Below the pieces are notes generated by a model that ran no database searches, was not told the DNA's origin, and was given only the letters and a program-made list of their open reading frames with translations. From Laspinema olomoucense D3b (GTDB taxonomy: Bacteria > Cyanobacteriota > Cyanobacteriia > Cyanobacteriales > Laspinemataceae), in NCBI RefSeq assembly GCF_025370785.1, contig NZ_JAMXFA010000005.1, positions 91,929 to 155,928 on the forward strand: a stretch of DNA of 64,000 nucleotides, in the 5' to 3' direction. The stretch's first letter is position 1; each line of letters begins with the position of its first letter. Positions 1 to 8,772 of this stretch are shown here, in pieces. The position numbers and the translations under genes are program-made.

Positions 1-2869
1 AAGGTGAATTGCCATTTTGGATGCAAAACTTAACGGATACCATCGTCACCAAAGGACATAATAAGGGATCCGTAATAATTGTGGCTGATGTGACAGTCAG
101 TAAAATCCTTAGCGCTGCAAGCTGATAGGGGTCGGTCATTTCCGGCAGATTGGCTAAATCCTCAATCTTTCGGTCACCCAATAGCTCTTTTATCAGATTC
201 TCTTCTGCTTCAATCTGTTCCGGGGTAGGAGTTCGAGGCAGCACCACACCCAAGGGTTCCAAAATTTCTAAAGCAGTATCAATCACCGACTGTAACTGAA
301 ATTGCGCGTACTGGGATTGAATTTTTAGCTCATAAATTTTGACCCGCTCAAGTAGAGATTGAGCTTCTTGCAAAACCACAGCCCCTAATTGTTCCGCATC
401 TTCAAACCGCGTATTCAGATAATACACTTCTACAGTTTCTACATGAAGTGCCAGAGTAAACTCATATTCAGTTTGCCAGCTATCTGGAGGCAGAAGTGCT
501 AACCCCGCTTCTAAATATTGGAGAGCGGGTTCATACGCGGTAGAATCCTTGGCTTTTTTTCCGGCTTTCAAATTCAAACGAGCCAGTTGATTTTTCTCAG
601 AATCCGTCGCAATTAATTCCGCCCCCTTATTGAGTTGGTTGACAATATCAAAGATATTCTCTTCCAAGCTATCGGATGGGGTGTTCTGTAGGAATAACCG
701 CCCAATATTGAGGTGGAATTCTTTTTTCTGGGCTTCGGGAATCAAAGAATAGGCCGCTTGCTGAACCCGGTCATGCAAAAATTTGTACGGAATATAAGCG
801 GGATAACTGGCAAACAATTCTACTGATGAATCAGGACTTTCTAACATGAGCGCCTCTCGATCCCACAGCATCGGAGTTTTGTAGGCATCGGTCAAGGGAA
901 CAATCAACCCTTCCTGAAGTGCGGATAACAAATCGTTCGCGGTTGCTGAAATAGATTTAGCATTGACCACGGACAAGGTTTCTAAATCAAATCGGTTTCC
1001 AATACAAGCTGCAAGTTTCAGGACGTTCTGGCTACTGGCATGGAGCTTGCCAATTTTATTGACCATTAACTCCACCACATTATCGGTGATTCCGACTTGT
1101 TGGATAGAGTCCATATTCCATTCCCAATTCCCAGAATTGTAGTTAAAAGAGAGAAACTTTTCCTGATATAAATATTCCAGTAATTGAGTCAAGAAAAATG
1201 GATTGCCCCCAGTCTTACTGAAAACCAGTTCAGTTAACGCCTCAGATTCCGCAGTGGAAACATTCAAAGTATCCCCAATTAATTGGCTAACTTGTTCAAT
1301 CAATAAAGCCTGAAGCTGAATCGCATCCACTTGAGTCCCCGCTTTTTGAATCCGCTCTACGGTTAAGATAAACGGATGAGTAGGACTCACTTCATTGTCT
1401 CGATAAGCGCCAATGGTTAGCAGGTATTGGTTGTCCGCATCACTCAGGAGTTGTTCCAGCAACTTCAATGAGGCAGAATCGGCCCACTGGAGATCATCGA
1501 TAAACATCACTACAGGATGTTCGGCTTGGGCAAAAACACTTACAAATTGTTGAAAGACTAAGTTAAAACGATTCTGAGCCTCGGTTGGTCCCAACTGGGG
1601 AACGGGAGGCTGTTTACCAATAATCAGTTCTAATTCAGGCATCACTTCAATGATTACCTGACTGTTATTTCCCAACGCATTTAATAGCTTTTGCTTCCAG
1701 ATTTCCAGTTGACCTTCACTTTCCGTGAGCAACTGGCGGATTAATTCTTGAAAGGCTTGAATCAGGGAACTATAGGGAATATTTCGTTTAAATTGGTCAA
1801 ACTTACCGGAGATGAAATATCCTCGGGATTTGACTAGAGGTTTTTGAACTTCATTAACTAAGGCTGACTTACCCACACCGGAATAACCCGCTACTAATAT
1901 CAGGACGGGAGTTCCTTGACCGAGACTATCCCAACTGTTTAAGAGTTGTTGAACTTCCTGTTCTCTTCCGTAGAGTTTCTGGGGAATTTGGAATTTATCG
2001 GATTGGTCCTGAGTTGCTAAAGGAAATGCGGAAATTTCGCCGTTGGTCTGTAATTGATGTAAACAAGTTTCTAAGTCTAATTTTAACCCTCGGGCACTTT
2101 GATATCGCTCCTCGGCAGTTTTTGCCATCAGTTTCATGACCAAATCAGAAACAACCTGGGGAATCTTGGGGTCAATTTGAGCCGGTGGCACAGGCTGTCT
2201 GGCGATGTGAGAGTGAACCAGTTCTAAGGGTTCCGTGGCTGTAAAAGGAAGTTGATGGGTCAGTAGTTCGTAGAACGTCACTCCTAACGAATAAAAATCC
2301 GTGCGGTAATCGATCGCCCGGTTCATGCGTCCGGTTTGTTCTGGGGAAATATAAGCTAAGGTTCCTTCCAGGCGATCGGGGTTGAGAATCGTCGGATTTT
2401 CCCGAGACAAAACGCTGGAGATGCCAAAATCGATGATTTTAACTTCCCCAGCTTCTGGGTTATAGACAATATTCGAGGGGTTAATATCCTTGTGAATGAT
2501 ATTAGCGGCATGGATTTCTCCTAAACTTTCGGCGATGGCGATCGCCAGAGTCAGAAATTCCCCCAGGGGAAACGGGCGTTCCGTCATCCAACCCTTTAAA
2601 GATTTACCGCCAAAATCTTCTAAAGTCATCACCAGACTGTTCTGGTATCGGTGCAAATCGTAGACTTGAACGACCCCCTTCCCCGCCAAGGACCGGGTAA
2701 TTTCATATTCCTGCTTGTAGCGGGTGAGTTCAGAGGGGTTCGGATAATCTTGTTTAAGAACTTTCAAAATTATCCGTTGATTGTCCCGTTCTCGAATCCC
2801 CCGATAAACTAATGAATTGGCACTTTCATAAATAGGGCTGAGGATTTGGTAACCAGTTAAATCAGTCAT
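1..2869 (-). CDS. Serine/threonine kinase-AAA ATPase signalling protein (partial, C-terminus beyond the window)
   Basis: The reading frame is open from the ATG at 2869 to the left edge (about 956 codons). It begins MTDLTGYQIL and carries a Hanks-type kinase domain at about residues 7-265. The catalytic loop reads IHKDINPSNI, followed by IDFGISS and YISPEQTGRMNR. A P-loop ATPase of the AAA_16 type follows, with Walker A GYSGVGKSAL near residue 320 and a Walker B-like FIDDLQWADS, and then a helical TPR-like region. In this cyanobacterial family (HstK-like, annotated as ATP-binding sensor histidine kinase) a GAF and a histidine kinase domain normally follow; here they would lie outside the window. 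It is the last visible gene of the minus-strand run 7221-1, 92 bp after the amidohydrolase, so co-transcription is possible. The family call is strong; the signal it senses is unknown. Confidence 0.9.
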   Translation of the reverse strand, partial: MTDLTGYQILSPIYESANSLVYRGIRERDNQRIILKVLKQDYPNPSELTRYKQEYEITRSLAGKGVVQVYDLHRYQNSLVMTLEDFGGKSLKGWMTERPFPLGEFLTLAIAIAESLGEIHAANIIHKDINPSNIVYNPEAGEVKIIDFGISSVLSRENPTILNPDRLEGTLAYISPEQTGRMNRAIDYRTDFYSLGVTFYELLTHQLPFTATEPLELVHSHIARQPVPPAQIDPKIPQVVSDLVMKLMAKTAEERYQSARGLKLDLETCLHQLQTNGEISAFPLATQDQSDKFQIPQKLYGREQEVQQLLNSWDSLGQGTPVLILVAGYSGVGKSALVNEVQKPLVKSRGYFISGKFDQFKRNIPYSSLIQAFQELIRQLLTESEGQLEIWKQKLLNALGNNSQVIIEVMPELELIIGKQPPVPQLGPTEAQNRFNLVFQQFVSVFAQAEHPVVMFIDDLQWADSASLKLLEQLLSDADNQYLLTIGAYRDNEVSPTHPFILTVERIQKAGTQVDAIQLQALLIEQVSQLIGDTLNVSTAESEALTELVFSKTGGNPFFLTQLLEYLYQEKFLSFNYNSGNWEWNMDSIQQVGITDNVVELMVNKIGKLHASSQNVLKLAACIGNRFDLETLSVVNAKSISATANDLLSALQEGLIVPLTDAYKTPMLWDREALMLESPDSSVELFASYPAYIPYKFLHDRVQQAAYSLIPEAQKKEFHLNIGRLFLQNTPSDSLEENIFDIVNQLNKGAELIATDSEKNQLARLNLKAGKKAKDSTAYEPALQYLEAGLALLPPDSWQTEYEFTLALHVETVEVYYLNTRFEDAEQLGAVVLQEAQSLLERVKIYELKIQSQYAQFQLQSVIDTALEILEPLGVVLPRTPTPEQIEAEENLIKELLGDRKIEDLANLPEMTDPYQLAALRILLTVTSATIITDPLLCPLVTMVSVKFCIQNGNSP

Positions 2870-2961
2870 TTTTAAACTCTCCGGAAATGATATTGAGTCG
2901 GTGAAGCTGGAGCAGCACCCCATCCCCCAAATTTTGAACCCTACAGGTTAAAACCGCCATA

Positions 2962-4059
2962 TTACTGGGCGTTGATTGATTCCAACCCATAAAAACGAAC
3001 CGCGTTATCCCAAAGAATCTTTTGGACAAGTGTGGGGGAGAGTCGCTCTGCCAGAGCCACGGCTTCCCCCACAATATTAGGTTTATGATCCATGTGGGGA
3101 TAGTCTGAACCAAAAATTAAATTATCAGCGCCAATATAATCAATCATCTGCCCTAAATACGGCTCACCTGGCTCGATTTCGATAAAGCATTGACGGCGAA
3201 AATACTCCGACGGCTTCATCTTCACCCGGTCTTTAACCTCCCAGTAAAGGTTCTCATACTCTTCATCCAGTCGCCATAGCCAATAAGGGAGCCAACCACA
3301 GCCAGACTCCAGAAAACCAACTCTTAGCTGAGGGTGGCGCTCTAATACCCCTCCTTCAATCAATGCCAACAACGCCATCATCTGTTCCGTGGGATGAGAG
3401 CAAGCGTGCAGGGCAAAGCGAGTGTTAAAGCGATCCGCACCAGTGGTTGGCAATCGGCTGTGAGTCCCTTCATGGAGTCCCACCGCCATGTTTAATTCCT
3501 CGCATTGGTTCCAAAATGGCTCATAAGCCGGGTCGCTTAAGATTCTCCCCTTGACTGGGTTGGGGCGCAAATATACCGCTTTCCAGCCAAACTCTGCTAT
3601 CCGGTGCAATTCTATCACCATTTCCTCGGGGGCGTGGCAGTTAATCGCTCCCACACCTTTGAGCTTTTGTGGTGCATAGCTGCAAAAATCTCGCAGCCAA
3701 TTATTATAAGCGCGAGTAAAGGCCCCTGCCAGCCGGGGTTCCATGTTATCAATCGCTAACAGCCACAGTCCATGAGTTGGATAAATGAACGCGATATCAA
3801 TCCCCATCTGCTGCATCGCCCGGACATGGGACTCGGCATCAAAGCCACTCAATACAGACATGGGGTGAGCCTGTTGGATTTGTTTAGCCCCCTCGCGACT
3901 GACTTGCTGGGAGATTTTATGAGTCACGGGCTCCCCCTTGATTTTAAAATCCGGTGATGGAGCAAAACTTTTAAAGGCCAGTTCTAAATACTTTTCCCAC
4001 ATATCAGGCGGTTCAAATACATGGGAATCCGCATCTATAATTTGATATCCGTTCAGCAT
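2962..4059 (-). CDS. Amidohydrolase-2 family metal-dependent hydrolase
   Basis: This 365-aa TIM-barrel protein starts MLNGYQIIDADSHVFEP, where DADSHVFEP is the N-terminal metal-binding strand (the family usually has DxHxH or DxH). The late motif GSDYPHMD holds the catalytic Asp and is typical of amidohydrolase_2 (ACMSD/decarboxylase-like) enzymes. HEGTHSRL and LHACSHPTEQ supply candidate His ligands in between. Length is normal for the family and there is no signal peptide, so it is cytosolic. It lies 81 bp downstream of the YcaO gene on the same strand. In known RiPP pathways (bottromycin) an amidohydrolase acts as a tailoring or follower-cleaving enzyme, so a similar role is a reasonable inference. 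A housekeeping hydrolase unrelated to the peptide is the alternative. Substrate not predictable. Confidence 0.85.
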   Translation of the reverse strand: MLNGYQIIDADSHVFEPPDMWEKYLELAFKSFAPSPDFKIKGEPVTHKISQQVSREGAKQIQQAHPMSVLSGFDAESHVRAMQQMGIDIAFIYPTHGLWLLAIDNMEPRLAGAFTRAYNNWLRDFCSYAPQKLKGVGAINCHAPEEMVIELHRIAEFGWKAVYLRPNPVKGRILSDPAYEPFWNQCEELNMAVGLHEGTHSRLPTTGADRFNTRFALHACSHPTEQMMALLALIEGGVLERHPQLRVGFLESGCGWLPYWLWRLDEEYENLYWEVKDRVKMKPSEYFRRQCFIEIEPGEPYLGQMIDYIGADNLIFGSDYPHMDHKPNIVGEAVALAERLSPTLVQKILWDNAVRFYGLESINAQ

Positions 4060-4140
4060 TCGTCTGGGTTATGAATGGGATAATAGCTTAAGCCATTATC
4101 TCAAAGAGAGGGTCAGTATTTGCAAGTAATTTACCCCAAG

Positions 4141-6429
4141 TTACATCCACATGGGAAATGGGTTCAATTCATGTTCTGAAGTCGGTTCTTTTACCCAACC
4201 CAATTTAACCGGAATCTCATACAGTCGGCCCTCTCCCAGCCGTTTCCAAAAATGGCGCATTCCTGGAACAATCACTTTAACAGCTTTCAATCCGATATCA
4301 ACTCGGGACCGATCCAAAACCAGCATTTCCATACCCTGTTGCTGGACAATCTGCTGGCAAGTCCTAATATCTTCTAACAGGTCGTCACTCCACCGTTGAG
4401 GATAATCCGCAACTACTTTGAGGGGGACGCTTCCATCGGGAACCAGGTAGGGCTGATTTTCTAGGGTAGCAGTTTTCCACCAGTTTATAGCAAGTGGGTC
4501 ATAGGATCGATATTCGGTGGTCCCATCGGCATGGGCTGATAACACCGCAGGAAGGATTTGATTCACCTCAGTTAAAGCTCTTTGGATTGCCAGTTTGGGA
4601 TCAAAATGAGTACCATAACCCAGCACGATGTCTTCTACTGGGCGATCGGTCCGGCGAGTCACTGCGGCAAATGTGGGAATATTCAGATCGCTGGTCAGAT
4701 CCAGAGCCCAGACTTCTCGATGCAGGGTTTGATAATAATCTTTCAGGGCTTGAAAATAGGGTTCATCAAAACTTTCTAATTCTACTCTGGGTCGCTTCAC
4801 GCGATTGTACCACCACAAGGCCACACAATCCCGTTCTACCAATTCCAAAAAGCCCTGCAAAATTGCTTCTTCTAGGCTATTCCCCGCAGCGCCTCCATTG
4901 GTATCTGCCCAACAGTCTGGCATGACGGGTTTGGGATAGCCATGATAGCAATAAGCCGTGGGGAGATACTTAAACTCTTCGTGGGTTAACGACCAAACCG
5001 GCGTCCAATCAATTGCTCTCTCCTCATCAAAGGGTTCAGGAACCCTCTGAAAAAAGCTCGGACAACTCGCATTCCATTCCGCCCGATTGTTGTATTGGTC
5101 TGGGCTGAAATTCATGCACCAATTCGGATGTATTGCCTTTTCTCCCAAGGCTTGATAACTACTTTTATGGCGAATTTCATCCTCTTGAAACACGCCAGAA
5201 TAGCGTTCCACTGCCTCCCCCAATGCGCTGGCTCTTGCTTGAGCGTCCGTCCTTCCTTTCCCCGCACTTCTGCCCATGAGATTTTGCCGCAAGGAGTGCA
5301 AATCATCAAACATTGAAGCAAAATGATGTCGAGCTGCATAAATATGGAGTAACTGATTAGAATCGGGTGAAACATTTATCAGTTCTCGAACTACGCCAGT
5401 AATCGGGCTAATCTGATGTTGATATTTTTTGAGGGTTTCTTCCGGTGACAAGCAACGGTGTCCCCCATCAGCCGTAAAAACTTTTTTCCGATGTCCTAAA
5501 ACAATAGGAATCGGTACACTGTTTAACCCGTTTTGAATTTCTCCACAGACTGGACATTGAGGACGCTTAACTAAAATATGATTTTGAGTCTCTAAAGACA
5601 GGGTATCGTAGGTAACCAGAATTCCTTCTAGCCGTTTATTCTCACCTCGAACAACCCATTTAAATACTTCTGTAGCCGCCATGCCTAACGCAGTTTGCAG
5701 CGTCGAGGGAAGGGTCACCTGTGGAATAGATAAAGGGGTAGAAATATCTGACTGTCTTCGGATAAACTCTTCAATGGGTCTGTTGCCTCGCAACCGTTGC
5801 GCTAGACATTCCCAACACCCAGTCTTTTGAGGGGAAAATATAGGTCCTAGCCAAACAACGGTTCCCACAGGTTTTACCAGCATCCAAGGGCGCTGGTTTT
5901 GTAAAGCCTGTTTGTTGACCTCTTCCAATTCTTCTTGGAGATAATCCTCAGTGAGGACAATTTCGATATCTCCTTCATCACAGACTTGTATCCCCAAGGT
6001 TTCAAGAGTAGCAATAAATTCTGAAGGAGAAAGCGCACCATAAGCCTTGACTGCAACTTTAGTGGTTTGCAATCGATGGTTAGCATCCTGAGCATCAATA
6101 TTTAACGTATCGCAAAAAGCCGCTAAATTAGAGGGTAGGGAATTATTGCATTCCACAATATAACCCTGTCGTTGCATTTCCACCAAAGCAGAAAAAGCTT
6201 GAACTCCCGCTGCAATAAAATCTTGGATACTCGGGTTTTCTGGAAGTAAATCCGGAATAATTTCTTCAACAATTTCATCAACTGTCCGATTGCCGTCGAT
6301 ATAAGAGGCTAATAACTTGTGAGTCGGATTGCTAATTTCAACGAAGCCTCTTTCTGACAGTAAAAAAACTGCTTGTTTGTCGATATGTTGGCAATGAATT
6401 TGAAGTTTAAAACAAGGCTGATTAAGCAT
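4141..6429 (-). CDS. TOMM cyclodehydratase: fused RRE/E1-like and YcaO protein
   Basis: The 762-aa product has three parts. Residues 1-90 look like a winged-helix RiPP recognition element (QAVFLLSERGFVEI, then DGNRTVDEIVEEI). Residues about 130-300 are the E1/ThiF-like partner domain with CWECLAQRL near 203 and CPVCG near 291, which can form the tetra-Cys zinc site. From about 370 on it is YcaO: GRSAGKGRTDAQARASALGE near 384, then EAVERYSG, ELVERDCVALWW and ALTEVNQI, which are the ATP/Mg-binding signatures. The C-terminus NPFPMWM is Pro-rich, as in azoline-forming YcaO proteins. The family activates backbone amides with ATP to cyclise Cys/Ser/Thr into azolines. The architecture resembles PatD/TruD. 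No SagB/McbC-type dehydrogenase is visible nearby, so unoxidised azolines are the simplest expectation. The 312-bp AT-rich leader before it may hold its own promoter. Confidence 0.92.
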   Translation of the reverse strand: MLNQPCFKLQIHCQHIDKQAVFLLSERGFVEISNPTHKLLASYIDGNRTVDEIVEEIIPDLLPENPSIQDFIAAGVQAFSALVEMQRQGYIVECNNSLPSNLAAFCDTLNIDAQDANHRLQTTKVAVKAYGALSPSEFIATLETLGIQVCDEGDIEIVLTEDYLQEELEEVNKQALQNQRPWMLVKPVGTVVWLGPIFSPQKTGCWECLAQRLRGNRPIEEFIRRQSDISTPLSIPQVTLPSTLQTALGMAATEVFKWVVRGENKRLEGILVTYDTLSLETQNHILVKRPQCPVCGEIQNGLNSVPIPIVLGHRKKVFTADGGHRCLSPEETLKKYQHQISPITGVVRELINVSPDSNQLLHIYAARHHFASMFDDLHSLRQNLMGRSAGKGRTDAQARASALGEAVERYSGVFQEDEIRHKSSYQALGEKAIHPNWCMNFSPDQYNNRAEWNASCPSFFQRVPEPFDEERAIDWTPVWSLTHEEFKYLPTAYCYHGYPKPVMPDCWADTNGGAAGNSLEEAILQGFLELVERDCVALWWYNRVKRPRVELESFDEPYFQALKDYYQTLHREVWALDLTSDLNIPTFAAVTRRTDRPVEDIVLGYGTHFDPKLAIQRALTEVNQILPAVLSAHADGTTEYRSYDPLAINWWKTATLENQPYLVPDGSVPLKVVADYPQRWSDDLLEDIRTCQQIVQQQGMEMLVLDRSRVDIGLKAVKVIVPGMRHFWKRLGEGRLYEIPVKLGWVKEPTSEHELNPFPMWM

Positions 6430-6741
6430 AAATAAATTTTTTTAATATTTTTTATCTAAGATTTGACCAATAAATTAGTATGTTTATTCAAATTAAATTT
6501 TGAAAATTCCAAATTAATTCACACAAAAACACAATTATCATACAGGGTAATATGAGTAAGGTTAAATGTTAGCATTTTTTATAATTACAAGGTTTCCCCG
6601 ACTTATAAGACCTATGTTTTTAAATAGTGGATATCTTAAATCACTAGCTATAAAAACGATTGATTCCTTACCCATCGACGAAACCTTATACAGGCTTTTT
6701 TCTAAGTAAGTGCCTTTTTTAACAAGCGAGAGTGACAGGTT
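6430..6741. other. AT-rich intergenic region between the putative precursor and YcaO genes
   Basis: This 312-bp stretch separates two minus-strand genes. I read all minus-strand start codons and found only very short frames, the longest about 37 codons (6675 to 6562). That frame has no Ser/Thr/Cys-rich tail and no convincing ribosome-binding site. The marked AT-richness suggests promoter and leader sequence for the YcaO gene. No second precursor peptide is evident. Confidence 0.5.
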
Positions 6742-7221
6742 TTAGCAGGTAGTAGCTAAGGGAATATAAGGATTAGGCGGTAAAGGAAATGGATGCTCAG
6801 GATTTTCATACTTCGCCTCTTTCAACCAAACATTACAACGCTCAATCCACACTTGTAATTCTGCTTCCGTCACTCCGGTTTGAGGCCAAGGTGCATAAGG
6901 AATTTTTAAAATCATCTCCAGCCCGCCTTCATTACCTGGTTTGCTCCACATCCCCGCTTCACTCATTTGAATTGAACCCAGAAAACTATCGGGATCTAGC
7001 TCTGCAATAAACCATTCAGCAGGGAAAAAAATGTGTTGATTTTCCAGAGCTTGATGTAAGCCCAATGTCATGATTTCTTCTTTGAAAATTTTACCTGGCT
7101 CTTCATCTAGCCAAACTTGAACCAGAAGTTTTGAGAGTTCGACAATAGTCTTCCGAAAATTGGGAAGCCCTAAATCCTGATATCGACTTAAGCGCATTTC
7201 TTTTGACATTGGCTCGGACAT
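6742..7221 (-). CDS. Putative large-leader TOMM precursor protein ending in PLATTC
   Basis: The product is 159 aa from the ATG at 7221, preceded by GGGGAAAA; an upstream in-frame GTG at 7263 would overlap a perfect palindrome and is less likely. An acidic helical N-terminal two thirds (LSRYQDLGLPNFRKTIVELS) is followed by LEMILKIPYAPWP and a Pro-rich tail PFPLPPNPYIPLATTC. Heterocyclisable Thr-Thr-Cys residues therefore form the extreme C-terminus, as expected for a TOMM core. The helical leader, LEM.L.IP segment and short C-terminal core resemble the BMA_0021/BMA_0022-type TOMM precursor families as I remember them; I cannot run the profile. Gene order (precursor first, then cyclodehydratase, then amidohydrolase) supports the role. 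A non-substrate accessory protein is the alternative. Confidence 0.6.
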   Translation of the reverse strand: MSEPMSKEMRLSRYQDLGLPNFRKTIVELSKLLVQVWLDEEPGKIFKEEIMTLGLHQALENQHIFFPAEWFIAELDPDSFLGSIQMSEAGMWSKPGNEGGLEMILKIPYAPWPQTGVTEAELQVWIERCNVWLKEAKYENPEHPFPLPPNPYIPLATTC

Positions 7222-7248
7222 TTGTTTTTCCCCTGTGTTCGTTGATAA

Positions 7249-7264
7249 GGTGCTAATTAGCACC
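7249..7264. promoter_or_regulatory. Perfect 16-bp palindrome upstream of the putative precursor gene
   Basis: GGTGCTAATTAGCACC is self-complementary over all 16 bases and lies 28-43 bp upstream of the ATG at 7221. A perfect dyad of this length at a promoter-proximal position is typical of a dimeric repressor operator. It is not the cyanobacterial LexA or HetR consensus as I know them. It could instead form a small hairpin in the leader RNA. The remaining sequence to 7586 shows no gene; it contains a short run of ACATAAG repeats near 7509-7530. Confidence 0.5.
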
Positions 7265-7586
7265 TGAATATCTCAATTTCAATACAAATCGTTCTGATTA
7301 TATTAGATTTTTTCCCGAAGGGAGAATTTCGCCATAAAAATTTACATTACTCAGTTGGCATATTGAATCCAGACTGGAGCAGATCAGGTGAGAGAGTTTC
7401 CCATTAAATTCAGGTTCCCCCGAATACTACGAAATTAAGAACCGTCTTGCTCTCGGGAATTATAATTCGTTCCGAGGACTTCCCCACCCCATCCCCCCAT
7501 CAACCAAGGACATAAGACATAAGACATAAGACTCCCGATCGCCCCTCGCAGATGATAAAATTAGGTGAACGGTTCACGAGGTCAGC

Positions 7587-8168
7587 ATGGGCGATCGCCA
7601 ACTTAACAGTTACACCCTTCCTTCCCCTGATTTAGCACCGGAGAACGGTCTGTCCTATCCCTTTACCGTAGATCAGACTACCCGAACTCAGCAATCTCCC
7701 ACTCAGAAACGGGTTACCCAAACTTTCTTCCAGCTTTTAATCCAGCACCTGCGCGGCACGAATGCGATCGTTTCTGTTCATCCGAGGCCGGTTTATATTG
7801 AAGCCGCATCGGCTTACTGTTATCCTGATTTAATGGTCACCCATGACCCTCGGGATTTAGATCGCCGCCACCGACTCGATGGGGTGATTCAATATCCCTG
7901 TTTAATTATCGATGTGATATCTCACCCCTGTCCCGCCAGTGAGAAACTCAGTCAATTTGACCATTATCGGCAAATTGAAACCTTGCAGGAATATGTTTGG
8001 CTTGATCCAACTCAACCCAAACTGAACTGTTTGCGTCAAATTGAACCGGGAGTTTGGGAAGCGTATCTGTATGAGCCAGGGGATGATGTGTATTTGGATA
8101 GCCTGAGCTTTTTAATCGAAATTGAGGCCATTTATAACCGGACGCTGACGCCAGCAGGTCGGTCCTAA
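7587..8168 (+). CDS. Uma2 family (DUF820) endonuclease-like protein
   Basis: The 193-aa protein shows the Uma2 pattern of a PD-(D/E)XK-like fold: YIEAASAYCYPDLMV, then a strand IQYPCLIIDVIS, then EKLSQFDHYRQIETLQEYVWLDP. The strand after PDLMV normally reads xxxxEVLS; here the usual Glu position is Asp (IIDVIS). The K and Y of the following helix are kept. The family is greatly expanded in cyanobacteria and its cellular role is unsettled. The ATG at 7587 is preceded by a GA-rich segment and a HIP1-like GCGATCGC follows it directly. It is monocistronic and convergent with the chemotaxis operon. Confidence 0.8.
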   Translation: MGDRQLNSYTLPSPDLAPENGLSYPFTVDQTTRTQQSPTQKRVTQTFFQLLIQHLRGTNAIVSVHPRPVYIEAASAYCYPDLMVTHDPRDLDRRHRLDGVIQYPCLIIDVISHPCPASEKLSQFDHYRQIETLQEYVWLDPTQPKLNCLRQIEPGVWEAYLYEPGDDVYLDSLSFLIEIEAIYNRTLTPAGRS

Positions 8169-8176
8169 AACCCGTC

Positions 8177-8671
8177 TCAATCCAAAAGTTTATCTAAGTT
8201 CAGATAGAAGGCGACTGTACCGGCATCGGTGGTAATAATTTTTTCCACTGCTGCCGGTGCAGCATTTTTGCCTTCCCTACCTTGTCGATAGGAGGCGGGA
8301 ATTTCTGCAAATTGATCTTCAGGGACGTCTAAAATTGCGGGTAAATCTTGGAGGGGAATGCCAATGCGATCGCCATTGGTGAGGGTGCAGACAATCAAAT
8401 AAGAATGCTGCTCTTGAGAAGGGTTTGGGGTGAAAAATAGCCTGGATAGATCCAAAAGAATAATCAAATCTGCATCAAGTTTAATTAAGCTCCGTCCATC
8501 TTCGAGGGTCCCTTGGGTGGTAAATTCGGTGAGAACACGCTGCACCCGTTCGATGGCGATCGCGTATGTTTCCCCCGCAACTTCAAAAATAACTAGCTTG
8601 CGCATCGGGGTGCGCTGAATGGCGGCCTTTTTATTGTGAAACCGGCGGCTGTACTTAGAGGGGGAGAACAT
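8177..8671 (-). CDS. CheW-like chemotaxis coupling protein (distal gene of the operon)
   Basis: The protein is 164 aa from the ATG at 8671, with GGAG 10 nt upstream; an internal ATG at 8605 (MRKLVIFEV) would give the bare domain. One CheW domain covers nearly the whole protein: VIFEVAGETYAIAIERVQRV, then ADLIILLDLSRLF, GIPLQDLPAILDVPEDQF and GTVAFYLNLDKLLD. It lies 101 bp downstream of the CheA-REC gene on the same strand. CheW proteins bridge receptor and CheA kinase. As the second CheW in the cluster it may serve the other receptor or act as a specialised coupler. Confidence 0.85.
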   Translation of the reverse strand: MFSPSKYSRRFHNKKAAIQRTPMRKLVIFEVAGETYAIAIERVQRVLTEFTTQGTLEDGRSLIKLDADLIILLDLSRLFFTPNPSQEQHSYLIVCTLTNGDRIGIPLQDLPAILDVPEDQFAEIPASYRQGREGKNAAPAAVEKIITTDAGTVAFYLNLDKLLD

Positions 8672-8772
8672 GGTAGGGATGCTCCATTAAGGGGGAGGAA
8701 ATTCAAAACAATTGTCTAACCTTTAGGGAATTCTGCGATTTTTTTATCCAAATTTTAAGGATGAAAACCGGA

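Noticed and set aside
6562..6675. Possible 37-codon precursor peptide between the two TOMM genes
   Set aside because: No ribosome-binding site and no Cys/Ser/Thr-rich core; AT-rich spacer composition.
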